DNA from: Armillaria gallica
Taxonomy: Eukaryota > Basidiomycota > Agaricomycetes > Agaricales > Physalacriaceae
DNA length: 64,000 nt
Assembly (NCBI GenBank): GCA_037576215.1
Contig: JBANDB010000003.1
Coordinates: 1,550,001-1,614,000 of the forward strand
Direction: 5' to 3'
Shown: positions 1 to 10,145 of the stretch, one piece after another
Position numbering within the stretch: position 1 is the stretch's first letter
Layout of the letters: each line of letters opens with the position of its first letter
Translations under genes and position numbers: made by a program
Notes under the pieces: generated by a model
Told to the model about the DNA's origin: nothing
What the model saw: only the letters and a program-made list of their open reading frames with translations
Databases searched by the model: none

Positions 1-15
1 CAGATGTCGCTCTAG

Positions 16-507
16 TCAGGTCCCAGTCAGATGCAGCCGGCACACAGGACACAGACTCACCATCACCTCCAGCCTCAGTCCCACCCAACGATCAGTGGGA
101 AACCAACTCTTCATCATGCCGGTGTCAAACTCAAGAGATTCTCCAAATGAGATCCCCATGACACTCTTGACAGAGTCGTTATCCTGCGCAGCATAGCTGA
201 CACTGACAGTGTGCAGGCTTACTGCCCTTACCACATTCTTATGACCATGGACTTTTGCCAGGTCCAACAGCGAGTCAGTCTCGAAGACTTCCTTCTCCTC
301 GTCCAGAATATCTCCAGGAATACCATGTGGTACCACATCATATTTTCCCTGTGCTATTGGTTCTCCTACACCATCTGGACTGTTCACAGGACTCATGTGG
401 TGAAGATCGTATATATTTTGTACTCGATTAGGATTTTCTATTCCTAAATCCATCTGACTTGTACTAAAGTGATTGCCAGTTCCACATGGATCAGAAATAC
501 CGTTCAT
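16..507 (-). CDS. Unidentified hypothetical protein, possibly one exon of a larger gene
   Basis: An open frame of 163 codons on the minus strand. I do not recognise the protein. The middle part is acidic and polar (GDILDEEKEVFETDSLLDL); the end has a CPVC pair. The duplicate at 49747-50199 covers the same stretch but is split into two frames by small indels, so the gene is probably no longer maintained there. More open segments lie upstream on the same strand (641-1411) and may be other exons of the same broken gene. Whether this was ever one protein cannot be decided from the sequence alone. Confidence 0.35.
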   Translation of the reverse strand: MNGISDPCGTGNHFSTSQMDLGIENPNRVQNIYDLHHMSPVNSPDGVGEPIAQGKYDVVPHGIPGDILDEEKEVFETDSLLDLAKVHGHKNVVRAVSLHTVSVSYAAQDNDSVKSVMGISFGESLEFDTGMMKSWFPTDRWVGLRLEVMVSLCPVCRLHLTGT

Positions 508-640
508 CTACAGAACACTGAATTTCTCCGCTGAGCCCGAGTCTTCGATCTTGTTGGGTGAAATGATGGTTGACTACTGGTTTCATTTACTACGAGCTTG
601 AATCCCAACGATAGATTGGGAATGTCTCGTGAGTTATTCT

Positions 641-1411
641 TCAGTTGTTGGTTGAACACTTATTAAAAATTGCCAGATCCCTTCTGACCACAGTACACAC
701 CGGAGGATGAGGTATGTTAAGGCATTTATTGAAGCGGGGATTTCTCTCACTTATTGTGGCCCCAGGTACTCTTGCAATTAGCCGGTGATGAGTACGACCT
801 ATGTCTTCATTCAGTTCTAATACATATGACTTCTCATCTTGATGTTGACTGAGAAAAGGAATTGTCGGACGACGTGGCATGAACGCCCTCTTGAGTATCT
901 CCTGAAACATGCAGAACAAGTACTTTTTATAAGTAAACACATCAACATTGCTCACGATTCAATTAGATGACTCCTTGGAGTCAAAGTATCCAGCACCACA
1001 CCATTGCACTGAAAGCAGGGAGCACGTTACTCTGGAGCTGTCCTCAGTCAACATATGGATTCACCTGTTCGTGCGTCACCAAGTGAGGAAATTTGCAATG
1101 ACACGAATCGTATTGGGTAGAATCATATACAGACTAGCTACCACTTGGGTCACCAGGCTAAAGATAGGCAGCTACTTAGTATCTTCGATGTGCTTCGCTT
1201 TGGATATCTCCGCCAAGAACTGGGACACACCCTGAAATTCGTGGCATAGAGTGATGTTGATGCCAAGCATCAATCGAACTTGGATAAAAAGGTGATCATA
1301 TTGTCTCTTTTTGATGAGGAAGACATCTGTAGCATACGTACTGTCCCAGCTACCTTGGCGTATCCTTCGGATGGCTAGACGCAGCAAGCGATAAGTTGAT
1401 GCCGTCAACAC
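641..1411 (-). CDS. Unidentified minus-strand coding-like segments
   Basis: Two open stretches, 1172-1411 and 641-955, read on the minus strand. The first contains 'FQGVSQFLAEISKAKHIEDTK'-like sequence, the second 'AFMPRRPTIPFLSQHQDEK'. Both recur in the duplicate (50318-51120), with an extra stop and small changes, so codon-level constraint is not evident. A hydrophobic stretch lies between them. No family is recognised; they may be exons of the gene that ends near base 16. Confidence 0.3.
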
Positions 1412-1482
1412 GCGGACACTAGGGTCGTTTTGATCGCAAACTTATACCGGCACCACCACCAAACGCGACAAGCGTTTCACAG

Positions 1483-1782
1483 ATGTTACAGCACCTGGTA
1501 TGTTGTGTCATTATTGGATTGTTTATCTTTCCTAAATTGTTCAGCGACAGAAAAAACCTTTGCAATAGCATGAGTGATCAGTTATCTACTATTCCCGATC
1601 CTAGATCTCACAGTGCCGAGCTCCGAAGTCGAAGATTCCGGGAAGGTGGCCGTGTTAGGGCGAGTAAGGTAAAGGACGGTGGCAGCATCCAGCGGAACTC
1701 AGAAGAGTGGGAGTCGGCATCATGTTGGACAACGGTCACAGGAAAAGAAGATAAAGTAAGATTGAACAATGGTGAGGACTGA
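1483..1782 (+). CDS. Short conserved open frame, coding status doubtful
   Basis: A 99-codon plus-strand frame kept at the same length in the duplicate (51223-51522), with a basic serine/arginine-rich second half. It may be coding, or simply a well-preserved part of the duplicated upstream region. No known domain. Just downstream, the duplicate reads an ATG followed by SVTSGTVHTRSKILLPLIR before a stop; the 8-bp-TSD transposon of copy 1 landed inside that short frame. Confidence 0.2.
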   Translation: MLQHLVCCVIIGLFIFPKLFSDRKNLCNSMSDQLSTIPDPRSHSAELRSRRFREGGRVRASKVKDGGSIQRNSEEWESASCWTTVTGKEDKVRLNNGED

Positions 1783-1985
1783 CTGTGCTGAATCTCTGCA
1801 TGATGCTAATGGAGGCCTCCGAGGCGACGCGAGCAGTAACATGACATTGGCGTCGACCATCTTCGGAGTAGACTATGAGTTAGCTGTGAAACGAAGATGA
1901 AAATATTGAGACACACCCTTTAACTCCCACAACCAACATGATCCTTCAACAAAATACAAAATGTCTGTTACTTCTGGCACCGTGC

Positions 1986-4320
1986 AGGTCCCGGGAAGCT
2001 CCCGCCAAGGTTTGTCCGGCAAAAACCATGATTTTGGGCCTCAAATATGCAAACATTTGGCCCTAAAATATGCTAACCCGGACAATGCTCAAGTCGGCCC
2101 GGACGTGCCGGAAGCTGCCGCTGACCAAATTCCGGCCAATTTTCTTCTTAAAGGGTCGTCTACAAAGTGTTTGGGGCATTTTACCCTCGTAAGTGCATTG
2201 TCAATAAGTCATCACTTGAAGTTCTGTTGCTTTTCCAATTACCGAGATGCCGCCAGGAACTATCGCCCTCAGAGGTCCTACATCAGGAAAAAATCACCAA
2301 GATATGTAATAGTATAAGGGGTATATACCGCACATAGCCGGATAGCTAGGTACCCCCTTACATACCCTCCGGTAGCCCTCAACCAATGTTACATACCGTT
2401 ACATAGCACGCCGTAGCTCCCCGCGAAATATCCTGTAGCAGTCGCATACCAGTACTGTTGCTTAATATATTTCTTACATAGCGCACAAATCCATAGAAGT
2501 CAAGCAATAAAATAAAGTATATTCATTGACTACATTGAACGAACAAACAACGAAGGTACGATACGAGTAGGGTGGTGTTGACTCACGAATTAAATAAGAC
2601 ACGTTCGTCACAATACACCGACCTATAAACCATGAGAATCAGTAATACAGCTAGGATTTATCAGAGACAGCCTTACCTATCTGATCTTTGCACCCGATGG
2701 CAGAATCAGTTAAGAACTGAAACGGTTGTCAGAGGGCAACATAATAATGAAAGGAGAGCAAACCCACCAACAGAACGAGGTTGAACGACTATTACATCAC
2801 CGCAGCGTTCCAACAATCCTATGATTGGCATGTTTAGTGAGTACGAAAATGATGACGAAAGACGCACCTCAAAACCGAGCCCAGATACTGCCCACAAACG
2901 TCGTCAACTGTCCTGTCTGTCCTTGGAGGACAGTCGGCGAGACGATGTGCGTCGCAGAGGGAATCGGGGGCGGTCCTTGCACCAAGGGTTGAGTCATCGC
3001 AGCGAACTGTGAGATGTGGCTAGCCGGCTGCACCTGCGCAGCCATGCCTAGAGTCTGTGCGGAAAGGGACTGTTGGAGCATCATGATGTTCTGGTGATAT
3101 GGCAACGACGTGGGGATGGTCGGTGCGTCAACAGGAATGGGAGATACCCCCTGCAACCGAAAGAGGTCTCCTGTACCAGGGTTAGGCTAGACGATGGTGG
3201 ACGTGCTCGTCGAAGGAGTCTGCAGGTCAGTGCCTCTATTGCGACTTGTTGCAAACACGAAAGCTACATGGGACAACGGTATCGCTCTATGTCAAAGCTA
3301 AGTACTTGTATCAATCGAAGGAAGTTGCGACAATAAGATAACTACTCACCAGTGGCCTTTAATTCGCAGCGGATCATGGAAAGAACAGTGCGAAAAACAT
3401 ACTTAAGCTTGAGCTTGAGGAACGAACACGGAAAATCCAGCAATGGCCATATTCTCAGGAGGGAAAGCAGGCACCAAAAGACGCGTCGGATGGTGGTAAA
3501 GGGAAGAAAAAGGTGGTTGGTTTCTGATCGGATGGCGTGATCATATTGTTGATTTGTGCACGGACCTTCGGAGCTTGAAATGGACTTAATCATTTTGCGT
3601 CTCGCTTTGGTTTCGCGTTGGGACACTATAGTAAGGTCAAGCATCCGTTCTCGACTACATGTTGAAGAATGCTTATCTTTCTCCACAAATGCAGCTCTTA
3701 TTATCGTCCCACCTAAATGTGAGCAAGTAGCAACTCAATTTGATATACCCCAATCCCTCGGACTTGCGACTGCAGAACTTCTTCCAGTGAGTCCAGTCAC
3801 AGCAGGCCCTGATACGTACACAAATTCCTATCAAGTAGTCAACAATTCAGCTTGTATTCTGAAGTCTTCAAGTCCGATGGGAGCTTCCAGGGACACCTTT
3901 ATGCTTCGCTATTTGGATTAAATTGCAAATCTGACCTATACAATAGCTTATTGTAATGGTTTCGAACCTCTGATAAGTGAAATTCGCTACAAAAGGATTT
4001 TCTGATTTACCTTTATTTCATGAGATATATACTGCTACGGTATATCTAGCATCAAGCTATGGGATGGTACGGGATGGTACATAGCCATTGCAATGAGCTA
4101 TGCCCGCTACATAACTCGGGTAGTGCTACGTAGCACCGACACAGAGCTACGTAGCAAAAGGCCTTTTTCCTGATGTAAAGGGCCTAAAATATGCTAACTG
4201 TGGACAAGGGTTGCTAATATTGGGTCTAAAACATGCTATCTACGGTCAAAGATTTCGCTCTTTTTGGGCCTCAAATATGCTAATTTCCGGACAAACCTTG
4301 GCGGGAGCTTCCCGGGGCCT
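1986..4320. mobile_element. Non-autonomous DNA transposon, 8-bp TSD, hAT-like
   Basis: The element is absent from copy 2, which reads straight through at about 51725. It is flanked by the direct 8-bp duplication CACCGTGC (1978-1985 and 4321-4328). The ends form a 34-bp inverted repeat with one mismatch: AGGTCCCGGGAAGCTCCC at the left against AGGCCCCGGGAAGCTCCC from the right. Both ends carry subterminal units of the type GGGCCTAAAATATGCTAA. An 8-bp duplication with subterminal repeats suits the hAT superfamily, but no transposase is visible. Inside, a second inverted pair (TACATCAGGAAAAA near 2280, its complement near 4170) and GCTACGTAGC-type palindromes near 2340 and 4120 suggest a nested element. 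Confidence 0.85.
2706..3700 (-). other. Coding-like cargo inside the 8-bp-TSD transposon
   Basis: The centre of the transposon has minus-strand open stretches unlike any transposase. One (2869-3156) is rich in proline, glutamine and serine with a methionine/glutamine run (NIMMLQQSLSAQTLGMAAQ). It continues across a possible frame change into 2706-2897. A further minus-strand stretch lies at 3342-3686. The composition resembles the disordered part of a transcriptional regulator. This could be captured host exon sequence, or a worn element protein; no family is recognised. Confidence 0.3.
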
Positions 4321-4731
4321 CACCGTGCACACAAGGAGCAAGATTCTATTACCTTTAATCAGATGATACATTGGATGTCTTGGCATCCAGAATTAATAGC
4401 ATTGTAAGATTAAAAGTCACTGTTTGGAGGTGGGTAGTTCCGCATTCGGAACCGTGCTGCTTAGTCGGCGATTTGATCGATAAGAGTGACCCATTCACTC
4501 GTCTGTCTTCGCCCCTTCCCTCGACGTCCCTGTGACTGTTGCTTATCGACAGACAAAGGACTGCAAGGTTATTTGGTGTTTGAGCCCACATTGTCACCAA
4601 GCGAAGGTGCTGATCATTAAATGTCGAGGTGCTTGTCTGTCCAGTCGCCGCTTGTTAACGTCTTGTTATTGTTCTCTTATTAATGGTACGTATTCGTTGC
4701 TTATACCCGCGGATTTTAGTTAGAATCGTCG

Positions 4732-4739
4732 TATAAAAG
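4732..4739 (+). promoter_or_regulatory. Candidate TATA box upstream of P450 copy 1
   Basis: TATAAAAG, preserved in copy 2 at 52133-52140. In copy 2 it lies about 420 bases before the P450 start codon; in copy 1 the distance grows to about 750 because a MITE landed in between. It could belong to the P450 gene or to a short transcript upstream of it. Confidence 0.3.
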
Positions 4740-4833
4740 GACTGTACTTGTGTAGTATACGCCATCTCGTTTGCAACGGATATACAATACCCTTTCCCGA
4801 GCCTCGTGATTCCAATAGAGGTATGTCACAGTA

Positions 4834-5207
4834 CTGTAGTATTACGACCGCATGTTCACCGGGTGTTATGCGTTCTGAGTTAGGTTCACCCGGTTCAGGA
4901 CTCAGTGTTATGCGTTATAGATTATGGCATAGGTTCATGCTCATGGAATGCCGGACAGAATTGTCCCAGTTGAGTCATGAATTGGTCCAAAATGTCGCTT
5001 CAGCCCATGGAGGATTGTATTTTGGACAAAGAATAAGCCTGAAACAAGTCAAGAAAATAGCTGAAAATCACACCAAAAAAAAAGAGTAAACATTGTTTGC
5101 CTAGATACATGTTCATGACCCCGTGTTATGCGTTATATGATATGACTTAAGTTCAGTTCAGGGTGCCGCGTTATGCGTTATATGAACATGCGGTCGTAAT
5201 ACTACAG
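4834..5207. mobile_element. 374-bp MITE with TA target duplication (Tc1/mariner-like)
   Basis: Present in copy 1 only. Copy 2 reads the unbroken site 'gtcacagtataacc' at 52246-52260. The insert is flanked by TA on both sides (4832-4833, 5208-5209). Its ends are perfect inverted repeats of 24 bases starting CTGTAGTATTACGACCGC. Subterminal GTTATGCGTTATA-type units repeat at both ends. The TA duplication and short size point to a Tc1/mariner-derived MITE. A plus-strand open stretch runs through its middle, without a recognisable domain. Confidence 0.9.
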
Positions 5208-5488
5208 TATAACCAGCCTGAGCATAATGTCACTTGGCGCCAGTCCCGATTTGGGAATGTGAAGATCAGAGATCGACATCTGAACAGTGAAAGATCACCT
5301 AAGACTCAAGTAGCATAGAGGAAGCGAATCAGTCTACTGCCACACTATGTTCTCTTCAGAACGGATCGCGGGAACTGCTACAAATCAAAATGACAAACCC
5401 CGGACGGAGGAGCTCGCTGCTTTATCTGCATTCTCATGGTGCGTATATAATCCCAACTTTCCTGTTTTATATTTCCCATATTCATAAA

Positions 5489-7600
5489 ATGCCCCTCGAA
5501 GAATACGTCGATCTCGCGCTCCAAATTGACAAAACCGTATTATTATGCTGTCTTGGCTTGGCCACCGTGTTTCTGCTGGCGCTCCAAGTTCGCAAGGCCT
5601 TAATCTCTAGGGAAAAGGTAATGGTTATACCAACTTCGTCTCGGTAAATAGTACTGATATCATCTCAGTTGAAATCCATTCCTACGGTTGGGTCATCTGG
5701 TATCATTGGGTCATGGATAGACGCTTTCAGATTCAATTTTCACGCAAAGGAAATCGTCGAAGAAGGTCAGAGAAAGGTGTGTATCGGTCTGTCTCACGAT
5801 CTGTGAATTGACCCGTTATCAATAGTATGGATCGATATTCAAAGTGCCCATGCTCAACAGATGGACGGTTGTGGTCAGCGGAGCAGAGAGAATTAATGAC
5901 ATTCGAAAGTCTTCAGTAGAAGAACTGGCTTCCATGGCCATGAGTGAAGACGTGAGTCCTGTGTGTCGTGCACGAATTATTGGGCTTACGACAACTAGAT
6001 GGACTACACTTTTGGTCGCTCCGCCAAGCTGGACCCTTACCATTTCGACGTGGTACGAGGCGCCTTGACCCGCAATATCGCCTCTCGCTTTGCGGACGTT
6101 CAGGATGAGATCAAAGCGGCTTTCAAGGACAATATACCGATGACTGAAGGTGCTAAGACTAACAATGTTTTTGAGTAACTCAGGCTGACGTTTTTTAAAT
6201 TGTAGATTGGGTCGAGATACCTGCCTACGAAACTATTTTGCAAATTGTATGCAGAGCGAGCAACCGGATGTTTGTCGGGCTTCCTGTTTGTGAGTCACCT
6301 CTCCGTCTCGACTCTCGATACCCTATTGAAATAAACTCGTTCTTGAGGTCGCAACCGCGAATACATCAAACTCAATATCAATTACACCATCGAAATTTTC
6401 ACCCTTTATTATATTATCAACTTTCTCCCTAGTGTCCTGAAAATGCAAGTCATTCTCACTCAATACTGTTCATACTGCCACTTTAACTTTATACAATTAG
6501 GATTTGGAGTCCTATCTTCACGCCCCGCAGGCGTGCTATAGCCAAGGCAGAGAAATTCCTTGGCGATACCATTCGGGAACGAATGCACCAGCAGGATGTC
6601 TATGGGAAAGATTGGCCGGGAAAACCAGTGAGGAAGTTTTGATTTCATTCACTTTTTGTCTGACACAACGGTAGAATGACCTCGTCTCGTGGCTGCTTGA
6701 CATGACTTATGTCGATGGCAAGAGGCGCTCAGTAAAGGATCATTGTGATCGGGTGCTCATATTGAATGCGGGAGCTATCCATTCGACATCTATGGTATGT
6801 CGGATTACGCATCATAGACCTACAGCTGATTGCGTGCCTACAGACACTCACTACTGCCCTGTACGCATTGGCTACACACCCTGAGTATGCTGAAGTTCTT
6901 CGTGACGAAGTGGAAGCTATCATCAACGAAGAAGGCTATACGAAATCTGCAATGGGAAAGATGAACAAGCTCGACAGCTTTGTGAAGGAATCGCACAGAT
7001 TGTATGGTAACATTGGTGTCTGTGAGTCGTCAATCCGTTTACTACATCAATCCCTTCTGACGATTGGGCACAGTCGGAATGATACGTACGACCCTTAAGG
7101 ACTTTGTATTTTCGGACGGGACGGTTGTTCCCGCTGGAGTTCAAATCGTTGTGGCCTCTCTGTCCACGCATATAGATGAAGTACGTACGAGTTTTCTTTG
7201 CCCCGACGGTCCCTCATCCATCCATTTCCTACGTAGGAGAACTACGAAGACCCATTAGAGTTCAGGCCATGGAGATTCTCTGAAAAGGGAACACAAGAAG
7301 GCGCAGGCATTCACCACTACTACATGGCCACGCTGAGTCTGGATTTCATCCTCTTTGGCAACGGGAGGGTACAGTGGTGCGTATAGGTCGAACTCTCTGA
7401 AAACTCCTCAGGTCGACATATTTGTGTGCAGTCCGGGACGATTCTTCGCTGTCAACGAGTTGAAAGCTCTCATGTCCCACGTTCTCCTGAACTATGACGT
7501 GAAGCTTGACAATTTCCCCACGCCAGTGTGGTTTGCCGATAATCAGATGCCGAATCCGACCAGCAAGGTGTTGTTCAGGAAGCGCATACGTACCCCGTGA
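5489..7600 (+). CDS. Cytochrome P450 monooxygenase (CYP512 / ent-kaurene-oxidase-like), copy 1
   Basis: Membrane-anchored haem monooxygenase, probably acting on a terpenoid-type substrate at the endoplasmic reticulum with P450 reductase; the substrate is not known. I assemble 12 exons: 5489-5617, 5669-5776, 5826-5951, 5999-6149, 6206-6289, 6348-6444, 6501-6627, 6675-6794, 6844-7021, 7074-7180, 7237-7376, 7432-7600. They give one open frame of 511 residues, a normal P450 length. Visible landmarks are an N-terminal membrane segment (about residues 11-28), the I-helix stretch AGAIHSTSM, the K-helix ExxR (ESHR) and the haem loop FGNGRVQCPGRFF, whose cysteine codon is split by the last intron. All introns are GT-AG except intron 6, which fits only as GC-AG (GCAAGT). 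The start ATG precedes MPLEEYVD, shared with copy 2. Confidence 0.9.
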
Positions 7601-7847
7601 AAGTGACGATCAATGCAGTTGAGCGTTGAAGAGTTAAGAAACAGTGGCTATGTCGTTCCAGTACCAGTATGAATGTATGATGTATCCTGTGCGTAGGAAT
7701 TAATGTGTATCTATCGACCGTGATTCTTTTATGGACCATTCATTCCGTACAGACCTACTAAAGCATGGACAGTCGACTTGGTAAACCAGCTTACGCTAAT
7801 CCTAACGCGGAGGACTCGGGACGTTGTCCCTCAGCTCCGTATCCATC

Positions 7848-8130
7848 ATGTCGCCTTCACCTACTATTTTGACTATGCTCGATGAGGCAACTGGGACAAT
7901 AACGTGCTACCGCGATGTCGACGCCTTTAGATATATTATCGTGGCTTTTGATGAAAAGATTTCACGATCAAGCATTGTGGACGAAGCTACATGATCATCT
8001 TGGTGCTGGCAGACCATTAACAGTCCAAGGAGACTCGGAATTCGTCTTTATTGACATGTGGAAGTTCCGATACGCGCATAGTCTTTGTATCGCACGGATT
8101 AAGTACGACGAACAGTACTCGCTTATATAA
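7848..8130 (+). other. Conserved downstream region, coding doubtful
   Basis: Two overlapping plus-strand frames are open here and in the duplicate (54919-55203). One begins MSPSPTILTMLDEATG and is cut by a stop in copy 1 only. The other (7915-8130) stays open for 71 codons in both copies. In that second frame I count about nine replacement and four silent differences, roughly the neutral expectation, so there is little sign of coding constraint. No domain recognised. Confidence 0.25.
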
Positions 8131-9000
8131 CGGCAAAGAGCCGCATACTAGCACACTGTAACCGGAGCAGTCATAAGGGAAGAAATCCGCGCAACCAAAA
8201 AAGCAGCAAACATGAAAGTTCAAACCGCGTCCGAATGAGAGTAAAATGGAAGAGAAAGCCTCCCCGCTCATATAGGCTTCGTCTCCCCGTGGGCGCTCCG
8301 TATGTCTTCACAACACAGTACGTTCGCTTCCGCTAGTGTGGAGAAGAGATTATGTGTGAAACGTACAACCCTTCTATGCAGGTCTGCGTCCAAGAGGGTA
8401 GAGTCGTACGGACAAATGGTGCTGCAGTCGCGGAAGCCTGAATCAAAGATCTCGATATAGATGGTTGTCTCCCAGAATGGCGCTAGACCGCTCGTTTTCC
8501 AATTATGCCAGGCACATAAACCGCGACGGGATTATTGAAGCGTGGATACTCTTGACTGGGGTTCGATGGCGACCGCGACTGGCTGGGAGGAGACTAGCAT
8601 TTGAGGCATATCCGAGTCCTATTTTAGTAACATGTCTTAGGGTTATCTTCCACCTCGATACCTAGAACTGCCATTCTATCGATACAACACCGATGCCATT
8701 GTTGTACGAGGCTAAGAAGGAGCGAGCCCGACCCTCTTTACGCACCGGAAGTCGAGGGACGAGGTAGAAGAGGACCAGAACCAGTCAGGAACAAAGGAAA
8801 GAACATTAACAACAACCGGCACTTCCCCAGAACTGGGAATGAACGGATTGTTGGCGAACCACTGTCATAATTAGCTATAAGCGATGTTCGAATAACAAAT
8901 TCGACGGTTATTAGACGCTATAAACAGTGCCCAGAGTCGTCGAAGTGTGTTCCTTGTACAACTCAATCGATCTTCTCTCCGTGATTGAACCCGTAGGGAT
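8131..9000. other. Duplicated non-coding stretch
   Basis: The region between the P450 tail and the synthetase relic aligns to about 55204-55960 with several small indels. Short open frames (for example 8465-8665) are not preserved between the copies. I see no RNA gene or transposon ends here. Confidence 0.5.
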
Positions 9001-9004
9001 TCAC

Positions 9005-9095
9005 CGGTTATTACTGTAAGCATTCCAGAACCAGTCGCCATTGTCCCAAAGAACCGTGTCGTTCACGTCATCTAGGTCCAGGCCACCTAAAACAC
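9005..9095 (-). pseudogene. Short coding-like remnant, unidentified
   Basis: On the minus strand both copies read DDVNDTVLWxNGDWFWNAY. In copy 2 (about 55980-56090) the stretch runs on as SGAPYGFNHGKKID before a stop. The codon-like preservation and tryptophan-rich composition suggest an old exon. It lies just past the 3' end of the synthetase relic. I do not recognise the family. Confidence 0.35.
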
Positions 9096-9105
9096 ACTAT
9101 GAGCT

Positions 9106-10145
9106 TTATATACCGCAAACGATAAGGAAGGACAAACTTGGATATAAGGAACACTCTCTCGCTGTATACCTGTTCACGAGCCACGCAATGAATCGCTAAA
9201 ATACAGGTCATTGATATCGGGTATCAAATGCAAGACCGTCGATCAAACATGCCTCGACCCCCAATCCATACCCGCCATGCTCGCAATCAGCGAACGGTGC
9301 TGAATCAATTTCTTCGCGCTTATATGCCGCCAGCAACTCCTCCATATCAGAAATCTCCATCGAACCCCGTATTTAAGGCCGTTCAAGCGCATGTCGTACT
9401 TCGCATGGCGTGTCGAACATGGAATCAAGCACGCAGCAGAAGATGCAGAAGGGAATGTCATCCTCGATGAGTCAGGCCATGGTGGACCATGTCGTTGGAG
9501 ATGATATCGCAGAAGCTGTGGAGAGGCAGAAGACAGACATCATTGGGACGCCGATATTCTTGCACTCGTTCCCAGCTGAGCTCAAGGCGTTCTATACGAA
9601 GAAGCTACCAGCCGAAGAGGACGCGAAAACTGTTTACACAGAAGGCCGTGATTTCCGAATGTCGGCGAGATCGTGGGTGGTTGAGTTGCTGCAGAGACGG
9701 GGTTGGCCAAGAGCTGATCAACCGTTTCGCAAATGATTGTCTCGATGATCCATGATATCGCCAATGCTGATGAACGCGAGCTCAGCCTCAAGATGGATAT
9801 ACAGGCTCAGACGCTCGCTTGTGTGGCTCTGGGATGCAGAATACGTTCCCGAAACTGGGCAGACATGTCTCCAGAGATCTTTGTGTGAGGTAGGCAGGGA
9901 CCATAGTGGTTTAAACTGAAAAGGGTGGTACCGCCCTCGACTTGCACCTGCACAAGACATGACGGGGTTACTTCGGGTAGGTGATGGTTGACCAAAGAGT
10001 CGCGGAGCAAAGAACAGATGACCACACCCAGAATCAACCGTCTGTAAAAATCCAGTTCCATCTCTGAAGGCCACAAATGGGATACCGTTTTGGGATTGCA
10101 GTCGATCAACCCAATCAAATACACTGACGCATTGAGAACGTACGC
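9106..10145 (-). pseudogene. Asparaginyl-tRNA synthetase pseudogene, copy 1 (with internal inversion)
   Basis: Relic of the cytosolic class II enzyme that charges tRNA-Asn. From 10145 downward the minus strand shows the OB-fold anticodon-binding part (VDRLQSQNGIPFVAFRDGTG), then LPEVTPSCLVQVQVEGG, then YIHLEAELAFIS. After the inverted block it shows the motif 3 region GLGVE joined by a clean intron to RFIAWLVNRYTARECSLYP, close to the usual carboxyl end. Motif 2 is destroyed (FRERI where the family has FRAEKSHTRRHL). About 90 codons between the anticodon-binding and catalytic parts are missing at 10020. Several frame changes make this non-functional. The segment 9369-9681 reads on the opposite strand (DIIGTPIFLHSFPAELKAFY). 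Confidence 0.85.
9369..9681 (+). other. Micro-inversion within the synthetase relic
   Basis: This block is the reverse complement of 56355-56659 in the duplicate, while the flanks on both sides stay collinear. In copy 2 the synthetase catalytic segment reads on the minus strand like the rest of the gene; in copy 1 it reads on the plus strand. Copy 1 is therefore the derived, inverted form. I see no long inverted repeats at the breakpoints. Confidence 0.9.
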
